Of a stretch of DNA of 64,000 nt, positions 27,915 through 38,716 are shown piece by piece. Source of the stretch: Prochlorococcus sp. AG-449-G23 (GTDB lineage: Bacteria > Cyanobacteriota > Cyanobacteriia > PCC-6307 > Cyanobiaceae). Location: contig QCQJ01000007.1 of NCBI GenBank assembly GCA_003209585.1, positions 1 through 64,000 of the forward strand, given 5' to 3'. Under the pieces are notes generated by a model. It did not search any database. It was not told the origin of the DNA and saw only the letters and a list, made by a program, of their open reading frames with translations. A program made the position numbers and the translations under genes. How positions within the stretch are numbered: the stretch's first letter is position 1; each line of letters opens with the position of its first letter.

Positions 27915-28021
27915 TAGAACCAGCCTGGAATGATTTGGCCAGTAGTGACGTATGCACCAACTGCTGCAACGAAACCTAACATTGCTGCCCAACCGTTAAA
28001 ACGTTCTGCTTCTGGAGTCAT
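27914..28021 (-). CDS. hli: High light inducible protein (Hli), 35 aa; product identical to 4651-4758
   Basis: MTPEAERFNGWAAMLGFVAAVGAYVTTGQIIPGWF; TAATG overlap. Confidence 0.95.
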   Translation of the reverse strand: MTPEAERFNGWAAMLGFVAAVGAYVTTGQIIPGWF

Positions 28022-28035
28022 GTTTTTTTGTGTAA

Positions 28036-28053
28036 TTTGTAAACAAATATAAC
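28036..28053 (-). promoter_or_regulatory. HLR1-like site upstream of hli pair
   Basis: Minus strand GTTATATT-TG-TTTACAAA. Confidence 0.5.
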
Positions 28054-28272
28054 ATATTTATTTAATAATGTAAAGAAAATTAGAGATTATTCCTTTTTTT
28101 GTCTGGAAAAATTTGTAAAGTGCTACACATATGTGTCGTAATATACCATATTGGTGTTTTTATTTTTGTTCTGATATTTTTAAATTTCTAAACAAAAAAA
28201 ATTATAAATTAATACCTTTTTCTTTTAAAGGTTAAGCCTCATTTGGAGGTAATTTAAATTAATATATTAATT

Positions 28273-28304
28273 AGAGTCAGCTAGTAGGGATACAGGCTGA
28301 CTCT
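28273..28304. other. Orphan hairpin resembling hli terminators
   Basis: agagtcagc tagtagggatacag gctgactct; loop nearly identical to 8433-8468. Confidence 0.7.
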
Positions 28305-28390
28305 ATATTATTAGAATTTTTAGTTTTTGAATAAAAGTAGTTTTTAGTTTTCAAATAATTGCTATTAATAAAATAGAAATACATGAATTT

Positions 28391-28555
28391 ATGTCATTTG
28401 CAACTTATTACATGCATTTAATTTTTGGAAGAATTCCTTCTTTAATGAGTTCTGAGTTAATCCTTTACATCTTGCCTGCTCTTACAATCTCAATATTATT
28501 CTTTAGCCTTAAAATAATGTTTTTCAAGACTCCTACCTTGAGAAAGGTTAAATAA
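28391..28555 (+). CDS. Membrane microprotein (54 aa)
   Basis: MSFATYYMHLIFGRIPSLMSSELILYILPALTISILFFSLKIMFFKTPTLRKVK. Confidence 0.5.
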   Translation: MSFATYYMHLIFGRIPSLMSSELILYILPALTISILFFSLKIMFFKTPTLRKVK

Positions 28556-28601
28556 TAAATAATTTTAGAATTAATCTTTTTACTGAAGTGCCTAATTCTT
28601 T

Positions 28602-29225
28602 TTGATTTTGGATAATAGACTTTTTTTTTCGGCAACTCAAAGAAATAGAGACTGCATTGGTGATGTCTTATCCAGAATTATAAAAAAAGGTTCAGTATTG
28701 GAGATCGGGAGTGGCAGTGGTGAACATGGAGTGGTATTTCAAAAACGCTTTCCTGAAATAATTTGGCAAACAAGTGACCCAGAGTTAGTGCATAGAAAAA
28801 GCATAAGTTCTTGGATTGAGTATGAAGACTTAACTAGGAAAATGCCCCAGCCTCTTGAGATTGATGTAGAAAAGATTCCTTGGAAAATTCCATTGAGATT
28901 AGCTCATTCTTTGCAAGGAATAGTCTCTATAAATATGATTCATGTAGCACAGTGGTCTTGTACTGTAGCACTCTTTAGAGAGTCAGGAAAATTACTTAAT
29001 AAGGGACAATTTTTGATATTGTATGGGCCATTTAAAATTTGTAATAAGCATACAAGTGAAAGTAATTATTTTTTCGATAATTCATTGAAAATGCAAAATA
29101 ATCTTTGGGGTATTAAAAATCTTGAGCAAGTTTGTGATGAGAGTGAGAAAAATGGTTTTTCTCAAGAAGATATTATTAGGATGCCTGCAAATAATTTTTC
29201 AATAATTTACAGAAAAGTTTCTTGA
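28602..29225 (+). CDS. DUF938 SAM-dependent methyltransferase-like protein
   Basis: VLEIGSGSGEHGVVFQKRFP; SINMIHVAQW. Confidence 0.88.
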   Translation: MILDNRLFFSATQRNRDCIGDVLSRIIKKGSVLEIGSGSGEHGVVFQKRFPEIIWQTSDPELVHRKSISSWIEYEDLTRKMPQPLEIDVEKIPWKIPLRLAHSLQGIVSINMIHVAQWSCTVALFRESGKLLNKGQFLILYGPFKICNKHTSESNYFFDNSLKMQNNLWGIKNLEQVCDESEKNGFSQEDIIRMPANNFSIIYRKVS

Positions 29226-29557
29226 TAAGTCAAATACAAATTTCATTAAGTTATTCAGATTCTTCATATTAAATGATCAACCTGATAGTTTTTTGCTCCA
29301 TTCTTTATGCTTTTGATCTAAATCTGAAATTTTTTCGCCTAAACTCAACTGTCTTTCTAATAATTCAACTTTTGTAAGTGTTATTTTTTCCGAATAAAAT
29401 TTAATAGGCTGCTTACCATACAGATTATCACCACTCATAAGAATCATATAAATTTGAACTACTTTCTAAGATGAAAATTTTGTTATTGATTATTCTTTTA
29501 TATTTTTTTCAGATTTGCGTAAATTAATGTGATAAACAATTGATGCTTATGGTGTTT

Positions 29558-30724
29558 TTAATCCACTATTTTGTATGAAGATTGCCATATATATCTTCCT
29601 TTTTTGAGGTCTGACTTAACAGCAACGCAATTGCAAGCAATATTCCAAAGAGCTTTGTGTATTGGATCAGGATTAAAAAGATATGCTTTTTTAAAGGCGT
29701 TTTTAATTAAGACAGTTGCCTTTTTTGCATGATAATGAGGGATCGTCGGACATACATGATGAACGACATGGCTAGAACCTATATTATGGTGAAGAAAATT
29801 AATGACTCTACCGTAAGGCCTGTCAATAGATAGAAATGCACCTTTCATAAAGGAAAATTCCGTATTTGAAAGATGTGGTACATCCGAATCTGTATGATGA
29901 AGCCATGTATAAACTACTAGCCAACAATTAACCACTAATAAAGGACCAAAATACAGAGCAATTACTGGAAATAATCCATACTTGAAAACTAAATAAACAA
30001 TGCTAAATAATGTCAAACCTATACCAATATCAGATATCCAAACTTTCTTGGCCCATATTGATGGCCATAATGCTTTAGAAAATGGTTTAATTGGCCAAAA
30101 ATGATTTGAAGTTCCATATTTAACACCTCCTGTACTTCCGGTAAGTAAATAAGCAGGCCAGCCAAATATTAGATGTAGAACAAGTTGAAGAATTCCGTAA
30201 TTCTTCCTGCCTAAGGAATTTGAAAAATATAATTCTTTTTCTCCGCCAACCTTTTCAGTAACTCCATTCCCTTTAATGACTAAAGGGACGTGAGTTTCTC
30301 CATTGGTTATGTTATTTGTGAATCGATGATGAACTGCATGAGAACGCTGCCAAGAAAAATAAGGCACTAGAAGTAATGAATGTAGTAAATAACCAGTTAT
30401 AGATTCCAATGTCTTGTTTTTAGAGAATGCTCCATGCCCACATTCATGGGCAATTACCCAGAATCCCATTGCAGTGGTGCCTGATACTAATGCATAAATA
30501 ATCCAAATTGGAATCATTTTTTGGGAAAATGGAATAGATAACCCTATCGCAACTACTAATGATTGGATTAAAGCTGATTGTAAAAGATACCTCAAAGAAG
30601 TTTTGGTATTGCACTTAAAGAAGTGATCCGGGATAACATCCTGAAATTCTTTTATGCTTGGAATATCTTTATCTTCTATTACAAGCGCTTGGCCTTTAAG
30701 ACCTGAGAATTTTATATTACTCAA
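29558..30724 (-). CDS. Fatty acid desaturase (delta-12 type-like)
   Basis: Histidine boxes HECGHG, HAVHHRF, HVVHH. Confidence 0.92.
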   Translation of the reverse strand: MSNIKFSGLKGQALVIEDKDIPSIKEFQDVIPDHFFKCNTKTSLRYLLQSALIQSLVVAIGLSIPFSQKMIPIWIIYALVSGTTAMGFWVIAHECGHGAFSKNKTLESITGYLLHSLLLVPYFSWQRSHAVHHRFTNNITNGETHVPLVIKGNGVTEKVGGEKELYFSNSLGRKNYGILQLVLHLIFGWPAYLLTGSTGGVKYGTSNHFWPIKPFSKALWPSIWAKKVWISDIGIGLTLFSIVYLVFKYGLFPVIALYFGPLLVVNCWLVVYTWLHHTDSDVPHLSNTEFSFMKGAFLSIDRPYGRVINFLHHNIGSSHVVHHVCPTIPHYHAKKATVLIKNAFKKAYLFNPDPIHKALWNIACNCVAVKSDLKKGRYIWQSSYKIVD

Positions 30725-31291
30725 ATTTTTTTGGTTAGGAATTTTGTTAAATAAAAGTGAATTTATATATTCTATTATCCATCACGGCATCTCATAATGA
30801 AAAGAATTTATAATTTTTTTTCGATAAAGTTTTTACGAGTTAAATTTCAGCATCGAATAAATTAATTTGTGCAGAATGTTTTTATTATATTCTTTTATCG
30901 CAATCTTTTTATTTATCTATTTTATTTTTTTTAATGCTGATTTTCTTTGCTATTCAAAGATTAATTAATTTAAAGACCGCGTATATACCTTTTAGTTAAA
31001 CCAGATTGTTTACGTGGCTTTACTAGAATAGGTAAAACAATGACTCCTACTGTAAATAGACAGATTGGAGCAACTACCATCAATATAGATTCTAGAGACA
31101 TGAATAATTTTGAATTTATTAATAAATAGCAGGATTTTTTTTAGAAGTCATGCGTATTTATATCTATTTAATGAGAATAGATTCAAAATTTTTATAAATT
31201 ATTAAGTAAAAAAGAAAAAAAGATTAAAAAATCTCAAATTTTTCATAATTCGTCCTATTAACTTAATCATTATTTGTATTAAAGATTTCTT

Positions 31292-31432
31292 ATGGATGAA
31301 GAAAAAAAGTGGATGCTTATGACTTATTATTGTCCAACTCATGGCGATTCAAGTTTAGTAAAACCGATTCAATTAACAAAAAAAGAAATTAGTAAAACAT
31401 TCTTAAAAAAAGGGGGGAGTTCTAAAAATTAA
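31292..31432 (+). CDS. Microprotein (46 aa)
   Basis: MDEEKKWMLMTYYCPTHGDSSLVKPIQLTKKEISKTFLKKGGSSKN. Confidence 0.5.
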   Translation: MDEEKKWMLMTYYCPTHGDSSLVKPIQLTKKEISKTFLKKGGSSKN

Positions 31433-31690
31433 TTTTTTAAAGTAAAATCTAAGATATTTTGAAAATGTTCTAAATCTTGATTGAAATCTGGTTAATTAAA
31501 AATTTATATCTTACAAAAATCCCATAAGCTGCGTTTTTATCAGCAGCATTAGTAAAAAAATTAAAAAAGGAATTTTTAAATAGTCTGACTTCAGATCATT
31601 AAAAATGGATCTTAATAGAAATATTTTTTTAATACTAATATCAAATTTTTGAGTAATTAATAATTTAAAAAGATCTAGAAATAATTAATT

Positions 31691-31843
31691 TTAAAATTGA
31701 TCTGAATCGCATGTTAATTCACATTGATTAAGATCTTGAGATGATATCTTTTCTAAAATTCTTAACATATCAATTTCCGAGAGCTCTCCATTCGAGTTCC
31801 ATTTTAAAGTTGTTTTCCTTTGAGGTGAATTTTTTTTATTCAT
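31691..31843 (-). CDS. Microprotein with CX3C (50 aa)
   Basis: MNKKNSPQRKTTLKWNSNGELSEIDMLRILEKISSQDLNQCELTCDSDQF; overlaps stop of upstream ORF. Confidence 0.55.
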   Translation of the reverse strand: MNKKNSPQRKTTLKWNSNGELSEIDMLRILEKISSQDLNQCELTCDSDQF

Positions 31844-31994
31844 TTTGATCACCTCCCTTTAAATGAACTTCTAAACAACGAGTAATACATTCTTTATGAC
31901 CATCCACAATACTGCATTCAGTAATACACTCAAAATATGAATTAATAGAATCTATTTCTTGATTCTGGTTTGTAGAAACAAATGAATCATTCAT
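31836..31994 (-). CDS. Twin CX3C microprotein (52 aa)
   Basis: MNDSFVSTNQNQEIDSINSYFECITECSIVDGHKECITRCLEVHLKGGDQNE. Confidence 0.65.
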   Translation of the reverse strand: MNDSFVSTNQNQEIDSINSYFECITECSIVDGHKECITRCLEVHLKGGDQNE

Positions 31995-32283
31995 AATAAT
32001 GTTAGATTTATTTGGAATAGAGATATAGCATGAAATTATGTTTAATAATTTAATTTATTAAGTTAATTAGAAAAAATAAGTATTATTTACTAAATTTATT
32101 TTGCACCTGTTTTATCTTTAAAAAGTTAGTAATACTCTTCTTTTAAAACAGAAAAGGAAACAATAATTTTAATTATTTTATATTAATTTAATAAGTCAAT
32201 CTTCCAAAAAAATCAGCATAAAGACTGATTTACTTTTTAGTGATTTAGTTAGATGATAAAAAAGTACACTTTTAGATTTTCAA

Positions 32284-32436
32284 ATGAAATCAGTAATTAA
32301 TTGGCTTTCGAAAATGTTAGAGAGTATGGCAAATGCTTTTATGCATCCTTTAAAGAATGACTTGCCTCCATCTATTGGTACTCATGCATATAGCAGTATT
32401 CCTCTAAAAAGAAAATTGAGAAGAAGGTTTAATTAG
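32284..32436 (+). CDS. Microprotein (50 aa)
   Basis: MKSVINWLSKMLESMANAFMHPLKNDLPPSIGTHAYSSIPLKRKLRRRFN. Confidence 0.5.
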   Translation: MKSVINWLSKMLESMANAFMHPLKNDLPPSIGTHAYSSIPLKRKLRRRFN

Positions 32437-32439
32437 TTA

Positions 32440-33546
32440 TTAACTTATTGAGATTAACTTTTCATTTTTGTTATCCCAAATAATATATTTGAAGCAGTTT
32501 GAAAAATCGCTTAATTTCAGGAACCTTGATTGTTGAAGCAAATTAATGTTTGCTTTATGGCAAGCCCTTAAGTTGTAATTTGGTATTCTCTCAGAGAGAT
32601 GATGAATGCTGTGGAAGGATATGTCTGCTAAAAACCAATTTAGCCAATTAGGGATATCTAAATTACTACTACCTAAAATAGCTCCATCTATGAGATCCCA
32701 ATTTTTTGTATTTTTAGCATATGTATTCTCATAGTTATGCTGTACGAAAAAAACACATATTAAAATTGCTGCTGATAAGGTTAATACCGTGGAATAAAAT
32801 AATAAGAAATAAACTGACCCCAACCATTTGGACATAAAAATCCACCCAATTATTACTACTATGTTATTAATTATTAATTCACAAAGTTCACTGAAATTAT
32901 CTCCATAATCAGAAAAAGGTGGTTTGATTCTTGAATTAATAGCTAGAAGTTGAGAAATTTCTCTGTTTTTTATTTTGATAAAAGTCTCTTCCAATAAATC
33001 TTTAGTAAAATTAAAAATAATAATAACTAGTCCTAACCTAGGTTTCAAAACTAAGTAAAAAAAACCCCCAGGGAAAAGCATCATCCAGTGTCGACTTAAT
33101 TTATAAAATATTTGCTCTCTTTTTGTAAGGGAATTATAATCTTCAAGACTTAGAACATCTATCGGCCCTTTGTAAATTTCCCAATTCCCATTATTTCTAT
33201 GATGAAATGCATGATCAATTGACCATGACTTCTGAGGAATACCATTAACCAAGCCAAGAAAAAATCCAAAAAATCGGTTTAATTTCCGTTTTGTAAAAAG
33301 AGAATTATGACCACAATCATGCATTAATGAGAATGTTCGAGAAGAGAACAGAGTTAAAAGAACTATAAAAGGTATCAATAGAAATCCTTTTATCAATAAT
33401 GAAAAAGGTTGATTTATTATTTGGTGGACGATTAACCAAATACAAATTATTGGGAGGATGGTAGAAATAATTTGATAGGAAGCTCTAACATTATTTCTTT
33501 TTAGAAATGGCTTTATTAAAAAATCGCTTTTATTAACTTTAAGCAT
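32440..33546 (-). CDS. Fatty acid desaturase
   Basis: Histidine boxes HDCGHN, HAFHHRN, HSIHHL. Confidence 0.9.
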   Translation of the reverse strand: MLKVNKSDFLIKPFLKRNNVRASYQIISTILPIICIWLIVHQIINQPFSLLIKGFLLIPFIVLLTLFSSRTFSLMHDCGHNSLFTKRKLNRFFGFFLGLVNGIPQKSWSIDHAFHHRNNGNWEIYKGPIDVLSLEDYNSLTKREQIFYKLSRHWMMLFPGGFFYLVLKPRLGLVIIIFNFTKDLLEETFIKIKNREISQLLAINSRIKPPFSDYGDNFSELCELIINNIVVIIGWIFMSKWLGSVYFLLFYSTVLTLSAAILICVFFVQHNYENTYAKNTKNWDLIDGAILGSSNLDIPNWLNWFLADISFHSIHHLSERIPNYNLRACHKANINLLQQSRFLKLSDFSNCFKYIIWDNKNEKLISIS

Positions 33547-34296
33547 ATTTCTCTTATTTTATTGATAATAACAATTTTCAAAAAGTATTGATTATTTAAT
33601 AAACAATAAATAATTCAGATATTATACTAAAGGATAAATTCTTTAGACATAGTTCTCAATTGATCTAGATTTAATCTTTCTAAGTAATTTTTAAAGTCAC
33701 TAAGGCTCCTAGTAGAGTCAGAATTTTTACTCTCGTAAAGAAGGCTATTAGAAATTAACTCAATAAGATGATCTTTATCCATAACTCCTTATAGAGCATA
33801 ATTCCTGTTTAAAAAATTAAGGTCTTGAATTCGAGATCATTAACTCATCTCTATAGGAGTAATTTTTTTATAAACTTTTTAAATCTTGTTCTACTTTTTT
33901 TAATCTTTCATTTAATTATTTTTGTTTCTTAGTTAGGACTTTTTTCTTTTTTGCAAGCTCTTTGTTCAAAGGATAATTGAAATATTTTTGGTAAGAGACA
34001 AAAAAAACTGCTATTGCTACTGCTATACCAAGAGCACCAATGATTAAAATTTAAGACGAAGGAAAGTCATAAAATGGAATTGAAAATGTACTTTAATAAA
34101 AACAAACCCTAGCTATCGCATAAGCAAAAAAATGAGTAATAAATACTTATTCTTTAGGAAGTTTTATGGGTGATTATTCTAGTTAGTTTGTAAAAAATAA
34201 ATAATGTTTATCTTTAATTAAATTTTTAAAATAAGTAATTGTACAGCTGTCAAACAATGAATAACTAATAATGATTAAATAAGTAAAAAGTTTTTC

Positions 34297-34623
34297 ATGA
34301 AGAAAATCATAAATAAAAAACATAATAAAAATGAACCATGGTTTAAATGGTTAACGAGAGAACTTAATTCTTATGAAGCTTTTCAGGATTTTGAATCAGG
34401 CAAGAATCCAAGAGATGCTGCAGAGGATTTTATTTCTAGAAATAGTGTTGCTATTTCAGAAGTTTTCGAGGATTTTGATGAAGACGATAAAGATATACTT
34501 GAGCAGTTTCTTAAATTAACGGAATGCGAGATGCATGTGTTTAGAATCCTTGAAAAACAAATAAAGTTAAGAAACAAGATAAGATTTGTAGATTTTAAAA
34601 AAAGAAAAAAAATAAAGAGTTGA
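34297..34623 (+). CDS. Acidic helical protein; similar to 45100-45366
   Basis: PWFKWLTRELNSYEAF...ILEQFLKLTECEMHVFRILEKQIKLRN. Confidence 0.7.
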   Translation: MKKIINKKHNKNEPWFKWLTRELNSYEAFQDFESGKNPRDAAEDFISRNSVAISEVFEDFDEDDKDILEQFLKLTECEMHVFRILEKQIKLRNKIRFVDFKKRKKIKS

Positions 34624-34626
34624 TTT

Positions 34627-34962
34627 CTATATAAGTTTATTTTTCCCATTACCGGTTTTACCAAAGCCTAACCAGATGAACCACAAGATCCAGCCTAAGA
34701 TGGGTATTAAATTAATAAAGATCCATTTCCAATCCTTCCCAAAATCTCTGATCCTTCTTATATCCATAGCTATTTGAGGAATGACACAAATTAGTCCATA
34801 AGCATTGAAGCCAAATGCTTTTGAAAATATTGGGAAAGTCAGAAAAGAAATTATAAGATTCGCTAATTGAACTAACCACCAGTCCGATCTAGATGCGAAT
34901 CCGTTGAATTCTGTAGCTTTAATCCAAAACTCTTTATATGCATTTAAAAATTCATTATGCAT
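34627..34962 (-). CDS. DUF805 membrane protein
   Basis: FWIKATEFNGFASRSDWW...RRIRDFGKDW. Confidence 0.88.
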   Translation of the reverse strand: MHNEFLNAYKEFWIKATEFNGFASRSDWWLVQLANLIISFLTFPIFSKAFGFNAYGLICVIPQIAMDIRRIRDFGKDWKWIFINLIPILGWILWFIWLGFGKTGNGKNKLI

Positions 34963-35030
34963 AAATTAAAAATTCAATGAATTTAAAATTATCAATTTAA
35001 TCTTCAATTTATCAAAATGTTATTTATTTA

Positions 35031-35195
35031 CTAAATAGGATCAAATAAATTAATATCATTTGAATCTTGTTTTGGGATCTCATCTTGATTTGGTAATGAA
35101 CAGAATCCCTCTTTACAAATCATCTTTTCTTTTGCAATACTTTTAGTCTCCGAGAATATATTGTTGTTATTGTTATTTGAAGATTCTTTCAGCAT
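35031..35195 (-). CDS. Microprotein with CKEGFC motif
   Basis: MLKESSNNNNNNIFSETKSIAKEKMICKEGFCSLPNQDEIPKQDSNDINLFDPI. Confidence 0.5.
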   Translation of the reverse strand: MLKESSNNNNNNIFSETKSIAKEKMICKEGFCSLPNQDEIPKQDSNDINLFDPI

Positions 35196-35810
35196 TTATA
35201 TAAAAAAATTAAATATCATTATTAAATTAATAACTCAATTTATTTTGATAAGCAACAAAATTAATATTAATTATTTATTTACTTTTTTTGATTTGGCAAG
35301 TCTCTCCAAAATAAGGCCATTATATAGATGAATAAAGATATAGAACAAATATAAAGTAAAGAATTTAGATGCATGTTTAATTATTAAAGTGACTTCTAAG
35401 AGAAGGCCTTTCTCAAAAAAAAGGGATATCAATAGATTGGTAATTGTTTAACTTAGCAATCGAACAAATTCTAGTATTTATTTAAGTTTTTTATGATTTT
35501 CCCAAACTTTCATAAGGAAAAGTTTGTAAATATTAGTAATATACCTTTTTAGTTAGTAAAACTTTTAAATCTAAGAGTTTAATAAATCTGTTGAAAATTC
35601 TATATTTTTAAATTTTTTTTGTGATATTTACGATCTATTCTTATTTATATCCGTTAGAGCTTTTCTACCTTCTTTAAGGGTTCTTAAGACAAGCCAGGAG
35701 AGAGAAAAAATAATAAGAATCGTAAGTGTTATCAAAGAAATGAGTGTTTCATCAAAATTATTAACCATTTAAAATTTTATTTGAGGTTGAAATTAAAATT
35801 TAAAATATAG

Positions 35811-35993
35811 TTAAACGTTAGATCTAGAGTAAGCAGGTATAAGCATTCCACCATCTTGATCATCATTATTATCATCATCAAATCCACCTCCAAGAATTAA
35901 CTCAATAATTACTAATACAGCTATTGGGTAAAAACACCATAGTATTGCTGCAAAGGGACTTATCGAGGAAGAAGTAGTATATAATTCTGTCAT
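35811..35993 (-). CDS. TM plus Asp-rich microprotein (DGGxLI family)
   Basis: FDDDNNDDQDGGMLIPAYSRSNV tail. Confidence 0.75.
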   Translation of the reverse strand: MTELYTTSSSISPFAAILWCFYPIAVLVIIELILGGGFDDDNNDDQDGGMLIPAYSRSNV

Positions 35994-36225
35994 ATTTAAA
36001 TATTAATCTAAAGAAATAACAATTGTGAGTCATTTGGGTAGTTTTATTCAATATTCCTATAAATATTCTTTAAGAAATTTTTCCTGTCCTACGAATAGAT
36101 TTTTGGTATATATTGATGTTTTTATTTTTTAATATTAATTTGAATAATAATTTTCTTGAACCTTCTGAGAAGCTATTAATGACATAATGAATCGCGCAAT
36201 TGTTATTTTTTATACTTAACAATAA

Positions 36226-36408
36226 TTGTACAATTTTGATTCAAAAACTATTATTTATCTTGATTTTATAAATTTTATGTTTTCTTTTACTTTTGATCCT
36301 TTGGCTGCGATATTTGGTATATCAGGAATTGTAGGCTTCTTTTTCTTCGTTTCTGCTGCTAAGGGGACTTCCAGTATCAATACAAAACCAAAAAAGGAAT
36401 TAGATTAG
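36226..36408 (+). CDS. Single-TM microprotein
   Basis: ORF; FDPLAAIFGISGIVGFFFFVSAAKG. Confidence 0.5.
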   Translation: MYNFDSKTIIYLDFINFMFSFTFDPLAAIFGISGIVGFFFFVSAAKGTSSINTKPKKELD

Positions 36409-36735
36409 AACTTGTTCAGTAATAAAACTAAATTGAGATTTTAAATCTAGTTTTTTTAAGGCTTGTTAATTATTACTCATTCCATTGTTTAGAAATAAAC
36501 TCAAGAAAATCTTTTAAGTCCTCTTCAGGACAATTTGTTTGTTTTTGTAAATCAATGCAAATTTGTTTAATATTTTCAAAGGCCTTTTTTACTATTTCGT
36601 TTTTTTCGATAACCTCAAAATATTCTTGATCAGTAAAAGGCATAGTATTAGTTTCCCTTTTGGAAATTATGTATTAACTATATTTTATCTGCATTGACTT
36701 AAAAATAAAGAAAGAAAAAATCTTTTTTCTTACAT

Positions 36736-37011
36736 TTAGCTGCCCAATCGATAGTGTTTTTTAATACTTTTGGTTACTTCCCATTCGCAGTAAAGTCCAG
36801 CAGGAAACTCAACTAGATCTCCAGATTTAATCTCATAAATGTCACCGTTTTGCGTACTTATTTTCGCTTGGCCTTCAATAATTAAGCAAATTTCCTTTTC
36901 ATCGTAATTCCATTTAAATTTGCTTGGTTCACATTCCCAAATAGGCCAACTTTTTATTCCATACTTAATTATTATGCTTGCACTACATGGGGAAGTGATT
37001 AGGACTTTCAC
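36736..37011 (-). CDS. Cupin domain protein (DUF861-like)
   Basis: WPIWECEPSKFKWNYDEKEICLIIEGQAKI...GDLVEFPAGLYCEWEV. Confidence 0.85.
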   Translation of the reverse strand: MKVLITSPCSASIIIKYGIKSWPIWECEPSKFKWNYDEKEICLIIEGQAKISTQNGDIYEIKSGDLVEFPAGLYCEWEVTKSIKKHYRLGS

Positions 37012-37128
37012 GAAATAGTTCGGATATATTTTTTATTTTACAAATAAAAGAAATTTTTATTTTAGAGATTGTGTATTTTTTTACTGTCTTTTATTTTTTT
37101 TCGTTTATTATTAAAAAAATTTTTATTT

Positions 37129-37263
37129 ATGGAAGAACTTTCTGTATTATCAATTTCTTTATCTATAGCTTCTCTAGGGATATTTTTTTTATTTTTTGCT
37201 TCAAATGATGATGATGATCAAGATGGAGGTAAGTTGATTAAATCTGTCCAAAGAATTAATTAA
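37129..37263 (+). CDS. TM plus Asp-rich microprotein (DGGxLI family)
   Basis: MEELSVLSISLSIASLGIFFLFFASNDDDDQDGGKLIKSVQRIN. Confidence 0.75.
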   Translation: MEELSVLSISLSIASLGIFFLFFASNDDDDQDGGKLIKSVQRIN

Positions 37264-37460
37264 CTTTAAGTAAATAGGGTATTCAATAAAGATTTATAAC
37301 TTATATATCCTGCATATATACAGCTAAGAAAAATCATATAAACTTCAAGAGTTCCAAGTCTTTTTTTCTTTAAAATTTTCATTATTCTTATTATCTAACT
37401 AAGACAATTTTATTTAATGTTATTTCTATTAACATGAGTATTTATTACATTAACTCTTAA

Positions 37461-38333
37461 TTACAGAATTATTAATGTCAAGCCAAAAAATAAAAAACAA
37501 GTAAAAAATATCATTTTTTTGGTAATTTCTCTTTCCTCAGTCTTAGCAAAAAATAAGGAAATTACTGGAGATATGCTTAATAAAGCCCATCCTACTCCTA
37601 TGGGAAGGGTTTTAAACACAACTTGTTGTAGAAATATTCCTACATTTGTTCCAAGAAGTATTGAAATAAAAAATCTTTTTTGTTGTTTTTTGTCTATGTT
37701 TTTTAAGAAAAAATTAATCTTAAATCCTTTTAGACTAATTAAGAAAATTATTGCACCTAATAATCTTATTTCAGTTGTAAGGAAAGGAGATAAATTGCTT
37801 TGAAGGAAAACCATTCTTGATAAAAGACCTCCAAGAACAGCACATAAAACTGATAAAAAAGGAATAGCAAAAATCTTAAAGTTATTTTTTTCTGTGAATG
37901 AGGAGTTTTCCTCTTTAAAATCGTTACCTTTTCTGAGAATTATAAACAGCGAAATCGTTACTATAATTATTCCAACCCATGATTTAGTTGTTAAATTTTC
38001 ATTAATAAAAAATTCCCCTGATAAAGCTGCCATTAATGGAGAAAGAGTTTCTATAGATAAAGTTTTTCTTGTGCCAATTGTTTGTAGTGACTTTAAATAG
38101 AAAGTATCACCTAAACCAATACCTATTATTCCACTAATTAGTAGGATAAATATGTTTTTTAATTCAGTTGTAGAACTTAGATTGATAAAGGCAGGTATAA
38201 AAATTAAAAAAGCTATTATATTTTTTATTAAATTAATATCTATTGTTTTATATTTTTGAGTTTGCGAGCGCCAAATAAAGCACGCATATGTCCAAGATGT
38301 GGCAGCTCCAAAAGCAGAAAGGATTCCAATCAA
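37461..38333 (-). CDS. EamA/DMT family transporter
   Basis: About 10 TM; two EamA-like repeats. Confidence 0.88.
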   Translation of the reverse strand: MIGILSAFGAATSWTYACFIWRSQTQKYKTIDINLIKNIIAFLIFIPAFINLSSTTELKNIFILLISGIIGIGLGDTFYLKSLQTIGTRKTLSIETLSPLMAALSGEFFINENLTTKSWVGIIIVTISLFIILRKGNDFKEENSSFTEKNNFKIFAIPFLSVLCAVLGGLLSRMVFLQSNLSPFLTTEIRLLGAIIFLISLKGFKINFFLKNIDKKQQKRFFISILLGTNVGIFLQQVVFKTLPIGVGWALLSISPVISLFFAKTEEREITKKMIFFTCFLFFGLTLIIL

Positions 38334-38479
38334 AACGAATAATTTTTTAAAATTTTATTTTATAAATTGAGTAAATGCTAAAAAGAATACATAAATAAGA
38401 ATCAAAATCCCCGGTAAGTACTGAATTAGTGATTTGAAATTATTTTTTTTCATATTTACTTAAAAATAATTTATTTATT

Positions 38480-38716
38480 TTAAACAGTTTTTTTATTAGT
38501 AGGGTACAAACTCTCTAACTTCTTTCTTCTTTGAACTTTCGCATTAATTCTTTCTTCTTTTTCTTTTTTCTTGATCTCATCATTTATCTTATTTTGTCTA
38601 TATCCAAACCAAAGTAGAACCCAAATAACAGAAGTTATTAAAAGAAGAGCAGTATATTGACCAGTCATAGGAAAACTGGCCTCAGAATATTTAACGTAAG
38701 AAAATAAAAAACTCAT
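38480..38716 (-). CDS. Small membrane protein
   Basis: ORF track; N-terminal TM then charged helix. Confidence 0.7.
   Translation of the reverse strand: MSFLFSYVKYSEASFPMTGQYTALLLITSVIWVLLWFGYRQNKINDEIKKKEKEERINAKVQRRKKLESLYPTNKKTV

Noticed and set aside
37519-38100. + strand ORFs 37519-37803 and 37894-38100
   Set aside because: Antisense shadows within the EamA transporter gene.
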